From NCBI GenBank assembly GCA_949299165.1, contig CASFZJ010000006.1, forward strand, positions 1 to 59,915: DNA of 59,915 nt, written 5' to 3'. The translations under genes and the position numbers were made by a program. Source of the stretch: an uncultured bacterium. GTDB lineage: Bacteria; Bacillota_I; Bacilli_A; RFN20; CAG-826. Positions 34,760 through 45,335 of the stretch are shown piece by piece; position 1 is the stretch's first letter, and each line of letters begins with the position of its first letter. Below the pieces are notes generated by a model. That model ran no database searches and had not been told where the DNA came from. It saw only the letters and a program-made list of their open reading frames with translations.

Positions 34760-37291
34760 TTATCGATTAACAAGATCGCTTAAATTTGGATATTCGTTAA
34801 GCCAACTTCCATCACTTGCTTTAATGCCAATAATTTTATGATTATTAAATCCTAAAACATTTGATGAAGCTCTAAGCATTGCAACTTTCATTGTTTCATA
34901 TTTTGCATATGGATCTGTCATAAAGTGATCGCTATGAACTGCTTTTAAAGAAAGTGAATAAGTAAATGGATCAATTTCATAAGTGTTTGTCATTTTTTGA
35001 CTTAATTCACTAGAAAATACGATATCACTATTATTAAATCCACCACCTTGATAATAAACAGGTAAATTTATTTTTTCTTCGTTAATTAATTCACTTGAAT
35101 AATTATCTAACAATATCTTTTTAATTGGTAAATAATCGTCTTCTGTAATTTCAACATTAAAACCACTTCCTAAACCGCCATGCGCAACAATTAAACTTCT
35201 AATGTCTTGTCCAACAAGCGACTCATAAGTAAGCATATCTTTATTTTTCCAATCATAAAATCTTGTATCACCCATTACTTCAACTCGAGTTGGATAACCT
35301 GTTAAAGCTGAGTTTTTAACAGAAGCTCCATTCATATATTGAGCAAGAAGCATTCCAAAAATACTAGTTGTGTTATTTTCAAGATAACTTCCTTGAGGAA
35401 GTGAATCTAAAGAAATGGCACTTATTCCACTATTTGAAAAATAAACATTATTGATGGTTGTGTTTCCGGCATAATTTTTGGTGCCATCTGTATTTAGCAT
35501 TCCGCTTTCGTTAGTTAACGCTTCAATTAAGATATCTTTAAATTTTGTATATTCTTCAATGGTGTAGTTTGGACCAGTAATACCTAAAAATTCTCCAGCT
35601 TGAGTATTTAATATCGCCGAAAAAGTAAGCATTGAATCAGCTTTATATGATTTTTCTAAAAATGAAGCTGTATCACCAATATTAAGTGGAGCAAGATAAA
35701 CATTTTTATTAGAGCTGAGTTTTCTTCCATTTTCACCTTCATAATTTACTTTTTCATTGTAGTCAACATGATTAAATTCATTGCTACCACTTCTAAAAAG
35801 AAATTCCATTGAATTTTGAATAAGTGAATTATCAATTGATAGATTTTTAGAAGAGTAACTTCTGATAACATTTCTTCCATTTTCTAGTATGGAATCTTTG
35901 ATTGTGACGTTATCTGCATTGATATCAAGTGTTGTTCCAACATATTCTAGATTTGATAAGTTATTACCAAAGTCACAGTTTTTAAAATGAACATCAATTA
36001 AATCGACATTATCATTATCAATATAAAAGGCAGAATTATCTTGTCCATATAAAGTAAACATTGGTAAAGTTTCACTCATTGAATAATTTGGATTACCAAG
36101 TGTTACAAAAGGAAGAGGTCCACGATATAAATCATCACTTTCTAAATAAGGCACAACAAGCGTTTCGCCATTTACTGTAATAGTTTGACTTCCACTAGGA
36201 TAAGTAAGTTCATGAGCATTTATCGTGAAGCCATTCCCATAAAAATCATCTGTAAGATGGATTCCTGTTTTTACGTAGATATTTGTTACTTCTCCTTCAT
36301 GCACACCACTATTTACTTCTTCGTTCCATTTATTTAAGAAATCATGATTATAAGTCGTTTCAAAAGAATAGATATCTTGATCAAATTTATCTACTTTATT
36401 TTCATCGTTTAATTTGCCAAAAAGTTCAGTATCTGCAGATTTTTTATTTAATATATTACCATTTTCATCAAAATTATAAGTATTTGTAAATGACTCTAAA
36501 TTTCTTCTTAAAACTATCTTATAAGGTTTTGTTGCTCTATTTGTTAAAGAAAGCAAATCTTCATAATCATAGGCATTAACTGCATCAACTAAAGTAAATG
36601 AAACATAAGCTGATCCACTTGAAGAGAATGGATTAATAAAATTAATGTAAGCTTCACCAACATTATTGAAACTTAATCTTTGATTCGATCTATCATAACT
36701 TACATTTTCACTTGTTTCAATTGTGATACTATCCATTCCAATTTGACTACCAATCAATTCAACCTTGAGTTCGAGTTTAGCATCACTATTTGAATATAAA
36801 TTCCCTTTTGTATCATAAGCATTTTTTGTGTCGTATAAACCAATATATCTTACCCCACTAATTGAAGTTTGAGAAAAAGGAATTATTGGATTAACAATTA
36901 TTGCTCCACCATCTCCAACAATAATTGCGGTAAATTTTCTTTCAGGAAGTGTACCTTTGGCATTTGTAACGCTAATTACAGTTTGTCCTTCTTTTTTAGG
37001 CACAATATAAGTGTCACTTTCCATTATTTCAATTGTTGCTACACTTTCATCACTACTTTTCCAAACAAGATTATTGTTTTCACTTAACGGATATTTAGCA
37101 TCATAAATTGGTGTCGCCTCTAATTTTTGTCTTCCATCTTTTAACATAAATGGAGTGTTTTCTTCATAATTCCAAGAAATTCCACTAATATCAACTTCAC
37201 TTGCTCTAATAACATAAGTTGCTGTAACAAAAGCAAGTATTGCAATAATAAAAGGAATAAGAAGTAAAAATAAAAATGCTTTCTTTTTCAT
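34760..37291 (-). CDS. Secreted surface protein with Ig-like and beta-helix-like regions
   Basis: The 843-residue protein has an N-terminal signal/anchor (about residues 5-22) ending in ATYVI (24-28), a motif shared with three other products of this operon. Residues about 35-130 look like a bacterial Ig-like (BIG2) domain: LVWKSSDESVATIEI...GQTVISVTNAKG. Residues about 330-700 contain repeated Asn/Leu/Ile rungs suggestive of a right-handed beta helix. There is no LPXTG. It is the last gene of the operon and overlaps the ABC permease gene by 4 nt. It may be the cargo or tip of the surface structure. Confidence 0.7.
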   Translation of the reverse strand: MKKKAFLFLLLIPFIIAILAFVTATYVIRASEVDISGISWNYEENTPFMLKDGRQKLEATPIYDAKYPLSENNNLVWKSSDESVATIEIMESDTYIVPKKEGQTVISVTNAKGTLPERKFTAIIVGDGGAIIVNPIIPFSQTSISGVRYIGLYDTKNAYDTKGNLYSNSDAKLELKVELIGSQIGMDSITIETSENVSYDRSNQRLSFNNVGEAYINFINPFSSSGSAYVSFTLVDAVNAYDYEDLLSLTNRATKPYKIVLRRNLESFTNTYNFDENGNILNKKSADTELFGKLNDENKVDKFDQDIYSFETTYNHDFLNKWNEEVNSGVHEGEVTNIYVKTGIHLTDDFYGNGFTINAHELTYPSGSQTITVNGETLVVPYLESDDLYRGPLPFVTLGNPNYSMSETLPMFTLYGQDNSAFYIDNDNVDLIDVHFKNCDFGNNLSNLEYVGTTLDINADNVTIKDSILENGRNVIRSYSSKNLSIDNSLIQNSMEFLFRSGSNEFNHVDYNEKVNYEGENGRKLSSNKNVYLAPLNIGDTASFLEKSYKADSMLTFSAILNTQAGEFLGITGPNYTIEEYTKFKDILIEALTNESGMLNTDGTKNYAGNTTINNVYFSNSGISAISLDSLPQGSYLENNTTSIFGMLLAQYMNGASVKNSALTGYPTRVEVMGDTRFYDWKNKDMLTYESLVGQDIRSLIVAHGGLGSGFNVEITEDDYLPIKKILLDNYSSELINEEKINLPVYYQGGGFNNSDIVFSSELSQKMTNTYEIDPFTYSLSLKAVHSDHFMTDPYAKYETMKVAMLRASSNVLGFNNHKIIGIKASDGSWLNEYPNLSDLVNR

Positions 37292-38901
37292 CTTGCTTCT
37301 CCTTCATATTTCATAAATAAATTTGTCACACGTCTTTTTATATTTATTAAGAAGAAAGATAAAAGAGCTATCTCTAAAAAGATAATTGAACCAAAGAAAA
37401 CGTAAACTTCAAATTCTGGATCAACAAGAAGAGATAATCCCATTCCTAGTGCTACTGATATAAGTGGAAAAACAAAACCAATTAAAAGAGAAACAAAACT
37501 TGAAGCGCTCTTACTCTTTAAATCATTAAATAAAGAAAAGATATTAAGTAAAGCAATACTTAAAGTACCAACAAGAATTAAAAATAAAAATTCAATCCAG
37601 GTAACTTCACCAAATGAAACAAGAATTATTAAAGTAACTAGATAAGAAAATAACGAAATTAAAGATGGCACTAAAACTTTAATTAATAACTGTTTAAAAT
37701 AACTTACTGGCATTGTTTTCATAAGAATTAAAGTTGATTGTTCTTTAATTAAAGACATGCTAGTTGTGGTATTAATAACTGCTAAAAATAACATAATGAG
37801 TATCGTATCAACTGTTAAAAATATTGACGGAAATAAACTAGGTATATAATTTAAATTTCCAGTTGAAAATATTAAATTCACTGCAGAAATGACACTGAAT
37901 ACTAAAAATGGTTGAAGAATAATAAGTGAAATATAAGAAAAAATTCCATCACTATTACTTAAAGCAAGACTTAATTCTTTTTGGATTAAGGCTCCATTAA
38001 TTGATGTAAGTTTAATCGAAAAAGTTGAATTAGCTTTTCTTAAATTTTTGTCAAGCTTCCCCTGATAAAATGAAGTTAAATAGTGATTTAATAAAAATAT
38101 TCCTAGAACGAAAGTAAAAATTACAAAAGTCAAAATAATGACGAAATTAACATTCATCATATTAAGTTTAGAAAATTCAATAAATGAATTTATTGGGTAT
38201 AAATATGAAGAAATATTTCTTAACGTTTCCACTCTTTCAGTTGTAAAAAGTGAACCAATATCATCATTTCGAATCAAGTTAACAAATAGATTTAAAATTG
38301 CCCCATATAAAAAGGCTGCCATAAGTAAAAAGACAAGCATCAAAATAAACGAAGCAATTTTAAAGCGACTTATTAATTTTCTAAGTTCACCAAATGGCAA
38401 AACAAGAATCATTCCTAGCGTTTCACATAAAAAAGCCATTCCAAGAGAGGAGAAAAACATCAAAACATGGAACAAGAAATCTTTTTCACTCTTCACACCA
38501 TACGCAACACTTAAAGCAAATATAGTCGAAAAAACAAAGATCAATAATTTGAAATAGATATTAATGCTTTTCGCAAATATAACATCATACGTTGAAGAAG
38601 GCGTAACACCTAATATTATTTTTTCTTTGTTATTTTTAAAGAAGTCTCCATAAAAAAGATTAACACTACTTATCACACCAAAAATAAATAAAACAAAAGA
38701 AACGATAATAAATAAAGCATCATTTAACCCACTATAAACATTAATCTTATCAAAGATATTGATATAAAGAATTACTTCTAAACTTACAAAAAGAGCAAGC
38801 AAAATTAAAGAAGAGACTAAAGCTATTATCTTTTTAATAATACCTTTTTTAGCCAAAAATGAATTAGTCTTAATTTCCTTTAATAATAACTCTCCAATCA
38901 T
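37288..38901 (-). CDS. ABC exporter permease, about 12 TM
   Basis: The 537-residue polytopic membrane protein has about 12 hydrophobic segments in two groups, and no Walker motifs. It resembles large ABC-2-type permease subunits. Its start overlaps the stop of the ABC ATPase gene by 4 nt. Together the two form an exporter, probably for a component of this operon or for an inhibitory substrate; cargo cannot be read from the sequence. Confidence 0.75.
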   Translation of the reverse strand: MIGELLLKEIKTNSFLAKKGIIKKIIALVSSLILLALFVSLEVILYINIFDKINVYSGLNDALFIIVSFVLFIFGVISSVNLFYGDFFKNNKEKIILGVTPSSTYDVIFAKSINIYFKLLIFVFSTIFALSVAYGVKSEKDFLFHVLMFFSSLGMAFLCETLGMILVLPFGELRKLISRFKIASFILMLVFLLMAAFLYGAILNLFVNLIRNDDIGSLFTTERVETLRNISSYLYPINSFIEFSKLNMMNVNFVIILTFVIFTFVLGIFLLNHYLTSFYQGKLDKNLRKANSTFSIKLTSINGALIQKELSLALSNSDGIFSYISLIILQPFLVFSVISAVNLIFSTGNLNYIPSLFPSIFLTVDTILIMLFLAVINTTTSMSLIKEQSTLILMKTMPVSYFKQLLIKVLVPSLISLFSYLVTLIILVSFGEVTWIEFLFLILVGTLSIALLNIFSLFNDLKSKSASSFVSLLIGFVFPLISVALGMGLSLLVDPEFEVYVFFGSIIFLEIALLSFFLINIKRRVTNLFMKYEGEAR

Positions 38902-39635
38902 TTCACTTCTTTTTCTTGATATAACCTTAAGAAAATATTTTGAATCTTATTTCTTAAACTTGGCTCATGTTTAAGATCAAATATTTGATATATTCTTCCA
39001 TCTTTTATGATTGCTACTCGATCACAAAGTTTTGAGACGAGATCTATATTGTGTGATGCCACAAAACAAGTATTTCCGTGTTTTACATAATCTTTCATTA
39101 AAAGAGAAAGTTCATTTGCACTCATTGCATCAAGTCCTACTGTTGGCTCATCAAGTATCCATATTTTTGGGTTATGAATGAGAGATGCAATCAAACAAAT
39201 CTTTTGTTTCATACCATGTGAATATTCTTTAATTTGTCGATATAAATCTTCTTCTTTGAATTCAAATTTTTTAAGTAAGTAATCTAAATTTTTAACAAAG
39301 ATTTGCGGAGATATTTCATAAATTGACGCAACAAATTGAAGATATTTAGCTCCTGTCATATCTTCATAACAAGTAGGTTCACTTGCAACATATCCAATCA
39401 TCTTTTTAGCTTTGATTGGTTTTTCTTTGATGTTTAAATCGTTAACTAAAATCTCACCAGAATCAAAAAGTTTTGAACCTAAAATACAATCAATCGTCGT
39501 TGATTTACCAACCCCGTTTTTACCAATAAAACCAAAAAGTTCGCCTTGATAAATTTCAAGATTGATATCGTATAGCACCTGCTTTTTGCCATAGGATTTA
39601 TTGAGGTTTGTGAGTTTGATTGCGGTGTGTGGCAT
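38898..39635 (-). CDS. ABC exporter ATP-binding protein
   Basis: The 245-residue ATPase has Walker A GKNGVGKST, a Q-loop region SEPTCYEDMTG, signature YSHGMKQKICL and Walker B IWILDEPTVGLD. It resembles CcmA/NatA-type ATPases of two-component exporters. It overlaps the 900-residue surface-protein gene by one base and the permease gene by four, so all are translated together. Confidence 0.9.
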   Translation of the reverse strand: MPHTAIKLTNLNKSYGKKQVLYDINLEIYQGELFGFIGKNGVGKSTTIDCILGSKLFDSGEILVNDLNIKEKPIKAKKMIGYVASEPTCYEDMTGAKYLQFVASIYEISPQIFVKNLDYLLKKFEFKEEDLYRQIKEYSHGMKQKICLIASLIHNPKIWILDEPTVGLDAMSANELSLLMKDYVKHGNTCFVASHNIDLVSKLCDRVAIIKDGRIYQIFDLKHEPSLRNKIQNIFLRLYQEKEVK

Positions 39636-42337
39636 TATGAGAGCCTCCGGGCAGGGTGGCCATAGTAAGAATCATTAGAATTAACACGTTTAGCATTTAG
39701 CAGTTGTTCTGTTGTATTGTCATCAATCATTTTGTATCTTTGCACATTTATTTGAAATGTACCTGATGAAGTCATTCTTAATTCAGCAAATGTGCCTCTA
39801 AAGAAAGCAAACATTTGATTATTAAAATTAACACGCGTGTCATTAACAGTAACATAATCTGCCGAATTTGTACCTGGTGTAATATCTCGTGTCTCCACTT
39901 TTAAATAAAGTCCGGCTAAGTCATCGTTTCCATTATAATAAGATCTCCGATCAGAATAATTCGCTCTAAAGAAGTGTCTTAAACTGGTTTTATTATAATT
40001 TCCATTAGAATTTATAACAGGAAAATAGCCATAAAAAGAACTATTTTGTTTTATTAATCCGGTCGACAAATCATAAGAGCTTGAAATATAATAATCACTT
40101 CTAACAGTATAAACATCATCAACATCAGTTAAAACATTATTGTTCGAAATTACAGGTAAAGAGAAATAATCAGAAATATTAAGCCTATAGCACTTTTCAG
40201 GTATAAGCCCAGTTTTTTTGGTCAATCTATCAGGCCCTGATTTAAATGCATCGCCTACTAATTTTACATTACCATTTCTATCTACTTCATTTTTGAAAAG
40301 CTCGATATATTTTATATTAATTATTCCTCCCAATTGGTAAGGCATAATCTTACCTGTACCTAAATTAGGCAATAAAGAAGCATCTATATCATCAAATTTA
40401 ATACTTCCATTCAGATTCATAGATGCATGTTTGTGATTCATATGTTTCCAAAAAACAGAGGTATCACTAAAAACTCTTGAGTTATTAGTCATCATCGTCC
40501 CAGGTGTATCATTCGAATCATTATATTTTCTAATATCACCATTTGCCGATTCATCAAAATCATATTTTTCTAGAAGGAAAATCATACTACCAACATGCAC
40601 AAAACAATTAGAAGGCAATTCAATTCCCAAACGCGATACCGCAGTGGTTTTATTTTCGCCGCCATAACCAAAATGAAGCATCGACAGTTCATCAACGTTT
40701 ACAGTAGAACCAGGCATAAAAACAAAAGGGTTTTTAATTAAGGCTTTAGTGTTAAACAAATTAAAATCAAAATAAGGAGGTATGAACCACATACCATAAT
40801 TAAAATTTATGTGTAAATCTGTTCCACTAATACTTGCTTTCATATCACTAGGTAAATTTATACGTATGTCTAGATTCTCAAAATTATACGTTATTTTTTG
40901 ATGCATCAAATTATTTAAACCTATTGATTTTGCTTCACTATTAAATTTTTCCTCTAGTTCATTATCATAAGATACGCATCTTGTTAAATAACCAACGGAA
41001 TTTCCTTTTTTTGCTAAATTAAAAATATAGTTATCATTATCGCCTATAATATTAATGTCTCCATTATATATTGTATTTCCACTAGTTATTGACAATGTAC
41101 CACCATAATCTAACTGCATCCTTCCTTTTAAGAAAGAACCGACTTCAAATATAATGTTGCAATTTAAGTAAGGTATTTTATACATAGAAAATATAGGCCC
41201 ACCATAAACATAAGTCATTGGACCAGCCGTTTCATGGTGTTGGTCTTCTACAACAAATGTAGCCGTAAGGGTTGAACCACTTTTCATTATTATTTTCCCG
41301 GTTTTATTTGGAGAAGAGTCGGTAATAGACCCTATAGCAGTAATTGAACTTCCAGACTCCACCACTAAAGTATGACCACACAAATCTAATTCATTATATT
41401 GGCCAATTATATAACCTTGCCAATTTCTTTGAGACCAATTATTTAAGTACCCATAAAAACCCGTCAAGGCGCCTAAATTCAACTGTGTAGATCCGGTAAG
41501 AATAGTATCTCTAGTTAACGAAATTCTTGCAACGCAATAATTTCTGCTTTGAGATTGTTCAGTACCTGAATTTCCATCTTTAATTCCGACACTTTTTTTA
41601 GGCTTATAAGAAGAAATGGCCGATGTAGGGTCTTCCAATGCAATAGTGTAATCAGAGTTTGTCTGTTCGTCATCGTGCCTCCATGCTGCAGAATCGGAAA
41701 AATCGAATTTGTTGGAAATCAATTGTTCCCCATCACGATTAATATATGAATTTAAAATAAAGTTATTATAAACTCCAGCATCTAAATTAACCTTAATTGC
41801 AGGTTCAGAATTAGAATTTCCGTTTTTAAAATCGTCATTCGAAGATTCTTCAATTCTAAAGTCATCGTGTGCTCCATAACCTAGAATCCCGCCATCATCT
41901 GGTTCATCTATTACAGTTCTCCCGGTTTCGATTATTTCTCCAATATCACTAGCGCTTTCAGGGGATGAAGGAAATGATACAAAAGTTGGCTCGAATTCCA
42001 TGTCTCTATTAACAGCAACTTTGCTTCCGATTGAGTTAGCATTATCGCTTACCAAATCATTAAATACAACTCCGCTTCCCTTTGTTTCTTTCCAAACATA
42101 ATAACCATTCGAATCTGTTAAATACGGAGCGTCATTAGCCGTGATAAAACTATTGTTTTTTAAATACAAAACTTTTGGACTATTACCATTAAAAGTTACT
42201 TTATGATAGGTATCGTCATCATTGTTTGAAACAATTACATTAGTAATTGCCAAATTCTCAATTATATAAGCTGAAAAAGCTACGCTCATCGCGATAAAGA
42301 AACAAAAAACTAATGAAAAAAGAAACTTTTTGATCAT
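39635..42337 (-). CDS. Large secreted surface protein
   Basis: The 900-residue protein has a signal peptide (5-21) ending in SAYII (22-26), the operon's common motif. The body is Asn/Ser/Gly/Asp-rich and predicted beta-sheet, with stretches such as IIMKSGSTLTATFVVEDQHH and NELDLCGHTLVVESGSSITA that resemble beta-helix or pectate-lyase-like rungs. No catalytic domain or cell-wall anchor is visible. It starts 5 nt after the 248-residue gene. It is probably a structural or adhesive surface component. Confidence 0.7.
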   Translation of the reverse strand: MIKKFLFSLVFCFFIAMSVAFSAYIIENLAITNVIVSNNDDDTYHKVTFNGNSPKVLYLKNNSFITANDAPYLTDSNGYYVWKETKGSGVVFNDLVSDNANSIGSKVAVNRDMEFEPTFVSFPSSPESASDIGEIIETGRTVIDEPDDGGILGYGAHDDFRIEESSNDDFKNGNSNSEPAIKVNLDAGVYNNFILNSYINRDGEQLISNKFDFSDSAAWRHDDEQTNSDYTIALEDPTSAISSYKPKKSVGIKDGNSGTEQSQSRNYCVARISLTRDTILTGSTQLNLGALTGFYGYLNNWSQRNWQGYIIGQYNELDLCGHTLVVESGSSITAIGSITDSSPNKTGKIIMKSGSTLTATFVVEDQHHETAGPMTYVYGGPIFSMYKIPYLNCNIIFEVGSFLKGRMQLDYGGTLSITSGNTIYNGDINIIGDNDNYIFNLAKKGNSVGYLTRCVSYDNELEEKFNSEAKSIGLNNLMHQKITYNFENLDIRINLPSDMKASISGTDLHINFNYGMWFIPPYFDFNLFNTKALIKNPFVFMPGSTVNVDELSMLHFGYGGENKTTAVSRLGIELPSNCFVHVGSMIFLLEKYDFDESANGDIRKYNDSNDTPGTMMTNNSRVFSDTSVFWKHMNHKHASMNLNGSIKFDDIDASLLPNLGTGKIMPYQLGGIINIKYIELFKNEVDRNGNVKLVGDAFKSGPDRLTKKTGLIPEKCYRLNISDYFSLPVISNNNVLTDVDDVYTVRSDYYISSSYDLSTGLIKQNSSFYGYFPVINSNGNYNKTSLRHFFRANYSDRRSYYNGNDDLAGLYLKVETRDITPGTNSADYVTVNDTRVNFNNQMFAFFRGTFAELRMTSSGTFQINVQRYKMIDDNTTEQLLNAKRVNSNDSYYGHPARRLS

Positions 42338-42342
42338 TTTAT

Positions 42343-43089
42343 CTATCCTAAATAGCTTTCCAATTCAATACTAACATTTACATTCCCAAATTTTTCTATA
42401 GTTGCAAATGATTCATTCAAACAGTACCCATAATATTCATCAACAATATCAAAGTTTAAATTAATAAAGAAATTCCAGTAGCCATCAAAATTATTTAAAG
42501 AAGCTTCTTCAGCTAATTTATAGACATAAAAACTTGAATTCGCAAAATTTTGATTTATAGAAATAGAAAATATTATTTGTTTATCTTTATATTGAAAACA
42601 TTCAACGTTATTTGCTAAATATCTTTTGGAGTTATCAATTTTTATTCTGTAAGCATCCATTCCGTTCTGATAAGATAAATCAATAAAAGAATTTCCAACA
42701 TTATTTTTCACAAATTCAAACAATTCAAGATTTTGAAAAGTTACAATAACTTTTAATCCAGAATTATTATATAAATCCATCAAAAACTTATTAGTCAAAC
42801 TTCCGTTCAGCGCTTTTAAATAATCGCTATTATTAAATTTCAGTTCCATTGAAAAATTGTCTTCAACAATGTAATTTTCACTTGTTTTTAGGTTTGACTT
42901 ATTGATGTAAGTAATTAAATTTTGAACAGAATCAATGACTTCAAGATTAATTGGGTTAATATTTAAACTTTTATTGATTTCGGAAGAAATAAGATAAGAA
43001 GCGTAACCGAATCCAAAAGAAATAAGGGAACTAATACTTGTTCCAAATAAAATTATTTTCTTCTTAGCACTAATGTTAAATTTCTTCAT
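42343..43089 (-). CDS. Secreted/anchored protein, unknown, SipW-like signal motif
   Basis: The 248-residue protein has a basic N-terminus, a hydrophobic segment (12-28) and ASYLI at 30-34, matching the other substrates of this operon. The mature part is hydrophilic and predicted alpha/beta, with no recognised domain. It overlaps the preceding lipoprotein gene by 14 nt. It is probably a minor component of the same assembly. Confidence 0.65.
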   Translation of the reverse strand: MKKFNISAKKKIILFGTSISSLISFGFGYASYLISSEINKSLNINPINLEVIDSVQNLITYINKSNLKTSENYIVEDNFSMELKFNNSDYLKALNGSLTNKFLMDLYNNSGLKVIVTFQNLELFEFVKNNVGNSFIDLSYQNGMDAYRIKIDNSKRYLANNVECFQYKDKQIIFSISINQNFANSSFYVYKLAEEASLNNFDGYWNFFINLNFDIVDEYYGYCLNESFATIEKFGNVNVSIELESYLG

Positions 43090-44221
43090 AATAAGCGTAA
43101 AAAACTGTATCTTTATAAATCGGTGTTAAGTCAGTTAACTTCCCAGAGAAAGGATTTATTGGGCCTTCTTTAGTTGTGTAATAGCCTAAAAAATAGTGCC
43201 CATCTTTTGCACAATGTGGAATACTAGCCAAATCAATTGTTTTGCCATATTGGACATTTACTTTACCAATAGTTTCACTAACAAAATAACCGCCGTTAGC
43301 ATCAAAAGTTACTTTACAGAATTCAGTAACTTTGTTATCTAATGTTAAATTAATGACTTCAATAAAAGTAGTACCATCAAAAGTATAAATAATATAATTA
43401 TCTAAATCGAAATAATAGTCTCCTTTAATTGAGTTACTGATAACTTCCTGAGTAGGCGCACCATGTCCGGACAACCGTTTATTAACTTGCGGCAAAGGTA
43501 TAGGATCTAAATTTTGAACCGTATTATCAGTGTAATAGATAGTAATGTAAAAGTTATTTCCGACGGTTGAAGTCGAAATAAAATTAATACCTCTTCCATC
43601 CTCACCATTTTGATATGGCAAAGTAATAGTCGTTTCAGTTACTCCTTCAGCGATTTCTCCGGAATATGTAATTTTTATCGTATAATCTAGAGTTGTTTCA
43701 TCTTGTTCACATGTAACATTCGTTATGCCAACTCCATCTTTACCATTAGTAATCTTAATTTCATCTTCTCCATCACGAGGAATTACAGTGCCATCACTTA
43801 ATGTGAAAGTAATGATTGTGGTATTGTCTTCTGGATTATAACTCGAATTTGTACTAACAATGCTCACTCCATTAGGAACAGTAAATTCTTTATCAGGCAT
43901 TTCTTCACTTGTAAAAGAGACAGTTAAAATTGTGCTTTTTCCATCATCTGATGGACGACTTGTGATATTTTCAATACCAACTCCTGCTGCGCCAATTGGT
44001 CCGGCTTCACCTACTTCGCCTCGAGGAATTTCAAAAGTTAAAGGTTCTAAATCTTCATCAGTAAAATACATTGTGACGATTGTTGTACCTTCTTCATTGG
44101 TTGAAGATTCAACGCGGTCAATCATGACTCCACTTTCACTTCCTCCAAATATCGAACAAGAAGAGGAAAATAAAACAGAAGCAAGTAAGTTTAGTCCCAT
44201 AAATATCTTTTTAAATTTCAT
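43076..44221 (-). CDS. Lipoprotein with collagen-like stretch and InlB B-repeat
   Basis: The 381-residue lipoprotein has lipobox SSSC (Cys about 22). It has repeated modules of the form (acidic) TxxTIxVxFTS...(G-x-x) with a short collagen-like GEVGEAGPIGAAG near residue 80. A C-terminal Listeria/Bacteroides InlB B-type repeat follows (VTFDANGGYFV...DGHYFLGYYT). The start follows GAGGAGG; an upstream ATG at 44254 has no site. It is the only lipoprotein in the operon, so it may anchor the structure. It overlaps the DUF2357-like gene by 11 nt. Confidence 0.8.
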   Translation of the reverse strand: MKFKKIFMGLNLLASVLFSSSCSIFGGSESGVMIDRVESSTNEEGTTIVTMYFTDEDLEPLTFEIPRGEVGEAGPIGAAGVGIENITSRPSDDGKSTILTVSFTSEEMPDKEFTVPNGVSIVSTNSSYNPEDNTTIITFTLSDGTVIPRDGEDEIKITNGKDGVGITNVTCEQDETTLDYTIKITYSGEIAEGVTETTITLPYQNGEDGRGINFISTSTVGNNFYITIYYTDNTVQNLDPIPLPQVNKRLSGHGAPTQEVISNSIKGDYYFDLDNYIIYTFDGTTFIEVINLTLDNKVTEFCKVTFDANGGYFVSETIGKVNVQYGKTIDLASIPHCAKDGHYFLGYYTTKEGPINPFSGKLTDLTPIYKDTVFYAYYEEI

Positions 44222-45335
44222 AATTTTCCTCCTCAAGATTAAGTGCGAAAACATTTAAAATCCATGCAAATCTAGTATTTTCTTTGAAAAAATATAAAAA
44301 TTCAGAATTGCAATGATAGCAACTATTTCTTTCAATTTCTTTTTTACAAAGCGGACAGATTCCTTCTTTTGAAGCAACTATCGTTAATAAAGATAATATA
44401 ATTTCATAAATATCTTCTTGAGTATTTATGTTAAGTAGATATTCTTTATGATCATAAGTTAAGATTAACTTTTTAACGAAAAGATTGATCTTAAAATCGA
44501 TTTCATAATCTACTTTTTCATTTATTGCTTTTAAAAGAATACTTAAATAAATCTTGTTATCTTTTTTAAAAGAAAGAACAAAATCATCTCTTTTAAAAGA
44601 AAGAAAATCTTTTTTATCAAAGATTAAATCATTTTTGTTTCTTTCTTTTAAAAGAGTAAATAAAGAAGAGATTGTTTCTTCTTTTAAGATAGAGCTATTT
44701 TCTTTATTTTTAAGATAATAGGTATAACAATATGCATAGTCTTTATCGTTAAGAAGAATATTTGTAGCATATACTTCATCAAATTTAACTTTCTTAACGC
44801 GTTTAAAGAATTCATTTTGAAGTAAATTATTAATTCTTCTTAAAAGAGAAAGAGTGTAATCTCTATTTTCTTTTATGATATTTTCTTCATGCATTGAATT
44901 TATGGCATATTTATTAAGTAAAGAATATGTGCCATATTTTCCATAACTTACTCCTGCTTTTAAAAATGGAAGCTTTTCTTTTTCAAGCATTCGATAACTT
45001 TCTTCCATATCTTCTTTAAGGGAAGTTAATAAATAAGCAATAAATCTATTTTCATAAGTATCAACATTTTCTTCGTAGTTATATTGATATAATTTTTTAG
45101 GATAAATAGAGTTATTTTCGTTAGTAAATAAACGTGCATCTTTCATTGTTTTGTTAAGTAATGATTTATCGTAGCGTCTAAATTCTTCAATTCGCACAAT
45201 TTCTTCTTCTCGGCTAAGATCAATTTTGTAATTTGAAGAAATATTTAAGACGTGCTCTAAAAGAATACTTATTTCATCAAGTACGTTAAGATTTAAACTT
45301 AATGTTTTATTTTCTTTTAAAGCTTTATCAATCAT
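44211..45335 (-). CDS. DUF2357/McrC-like partner protein with C-terminal zinc ribbon
   Basis: The 374-residue protein contains the DUF2357 hallmark VDTYENRFIAYLLTSL (about 91-106), followed by long helices. DUF2357 proteins usually accompany McrB-type AAA+ ATPases and often carry a PD-(D/E)xK nuclease. None is visible here; the C-terminus instead has CPLC...CYHC, a zinc ribbon. It starts at the stop of the AAA+ gene. I infer an adaptor for the ATPase rather than a restriction nuclease. Confidence 0.65.
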   Translation of the reverse strand: MIDKALKENKTLSLNLNVLDEISILLEHVLNISSNYKIDLSREEEIVRIEEFRRYDKSLLNKTMKDARLFTNENNSIYPKKLYQYNYEENVDTYENRFIAYLLTSLKEDMEESYRMLEKEKLPFLKAGVSYGKYGTYSLLNKYAINSMHEENIIKENRDYTLSLLRRINNLLQNEFFKRVKKVKFDEVYATNILLNDKDYAYCYTYYLKNKENSSILKEETISSLFTLLKERNKNDLIFDKKDFLSFKRDDFVLSFKKDNKIYLSILLKAINEKVDYEIDFKINLFVKKLILTYDHKEYLLNINTQEDIYEIILSLLTIVASKEGICPLCKKEIERNSCYHCNSEFLYFFKENTRFAWILNVFALNLEEENYEI

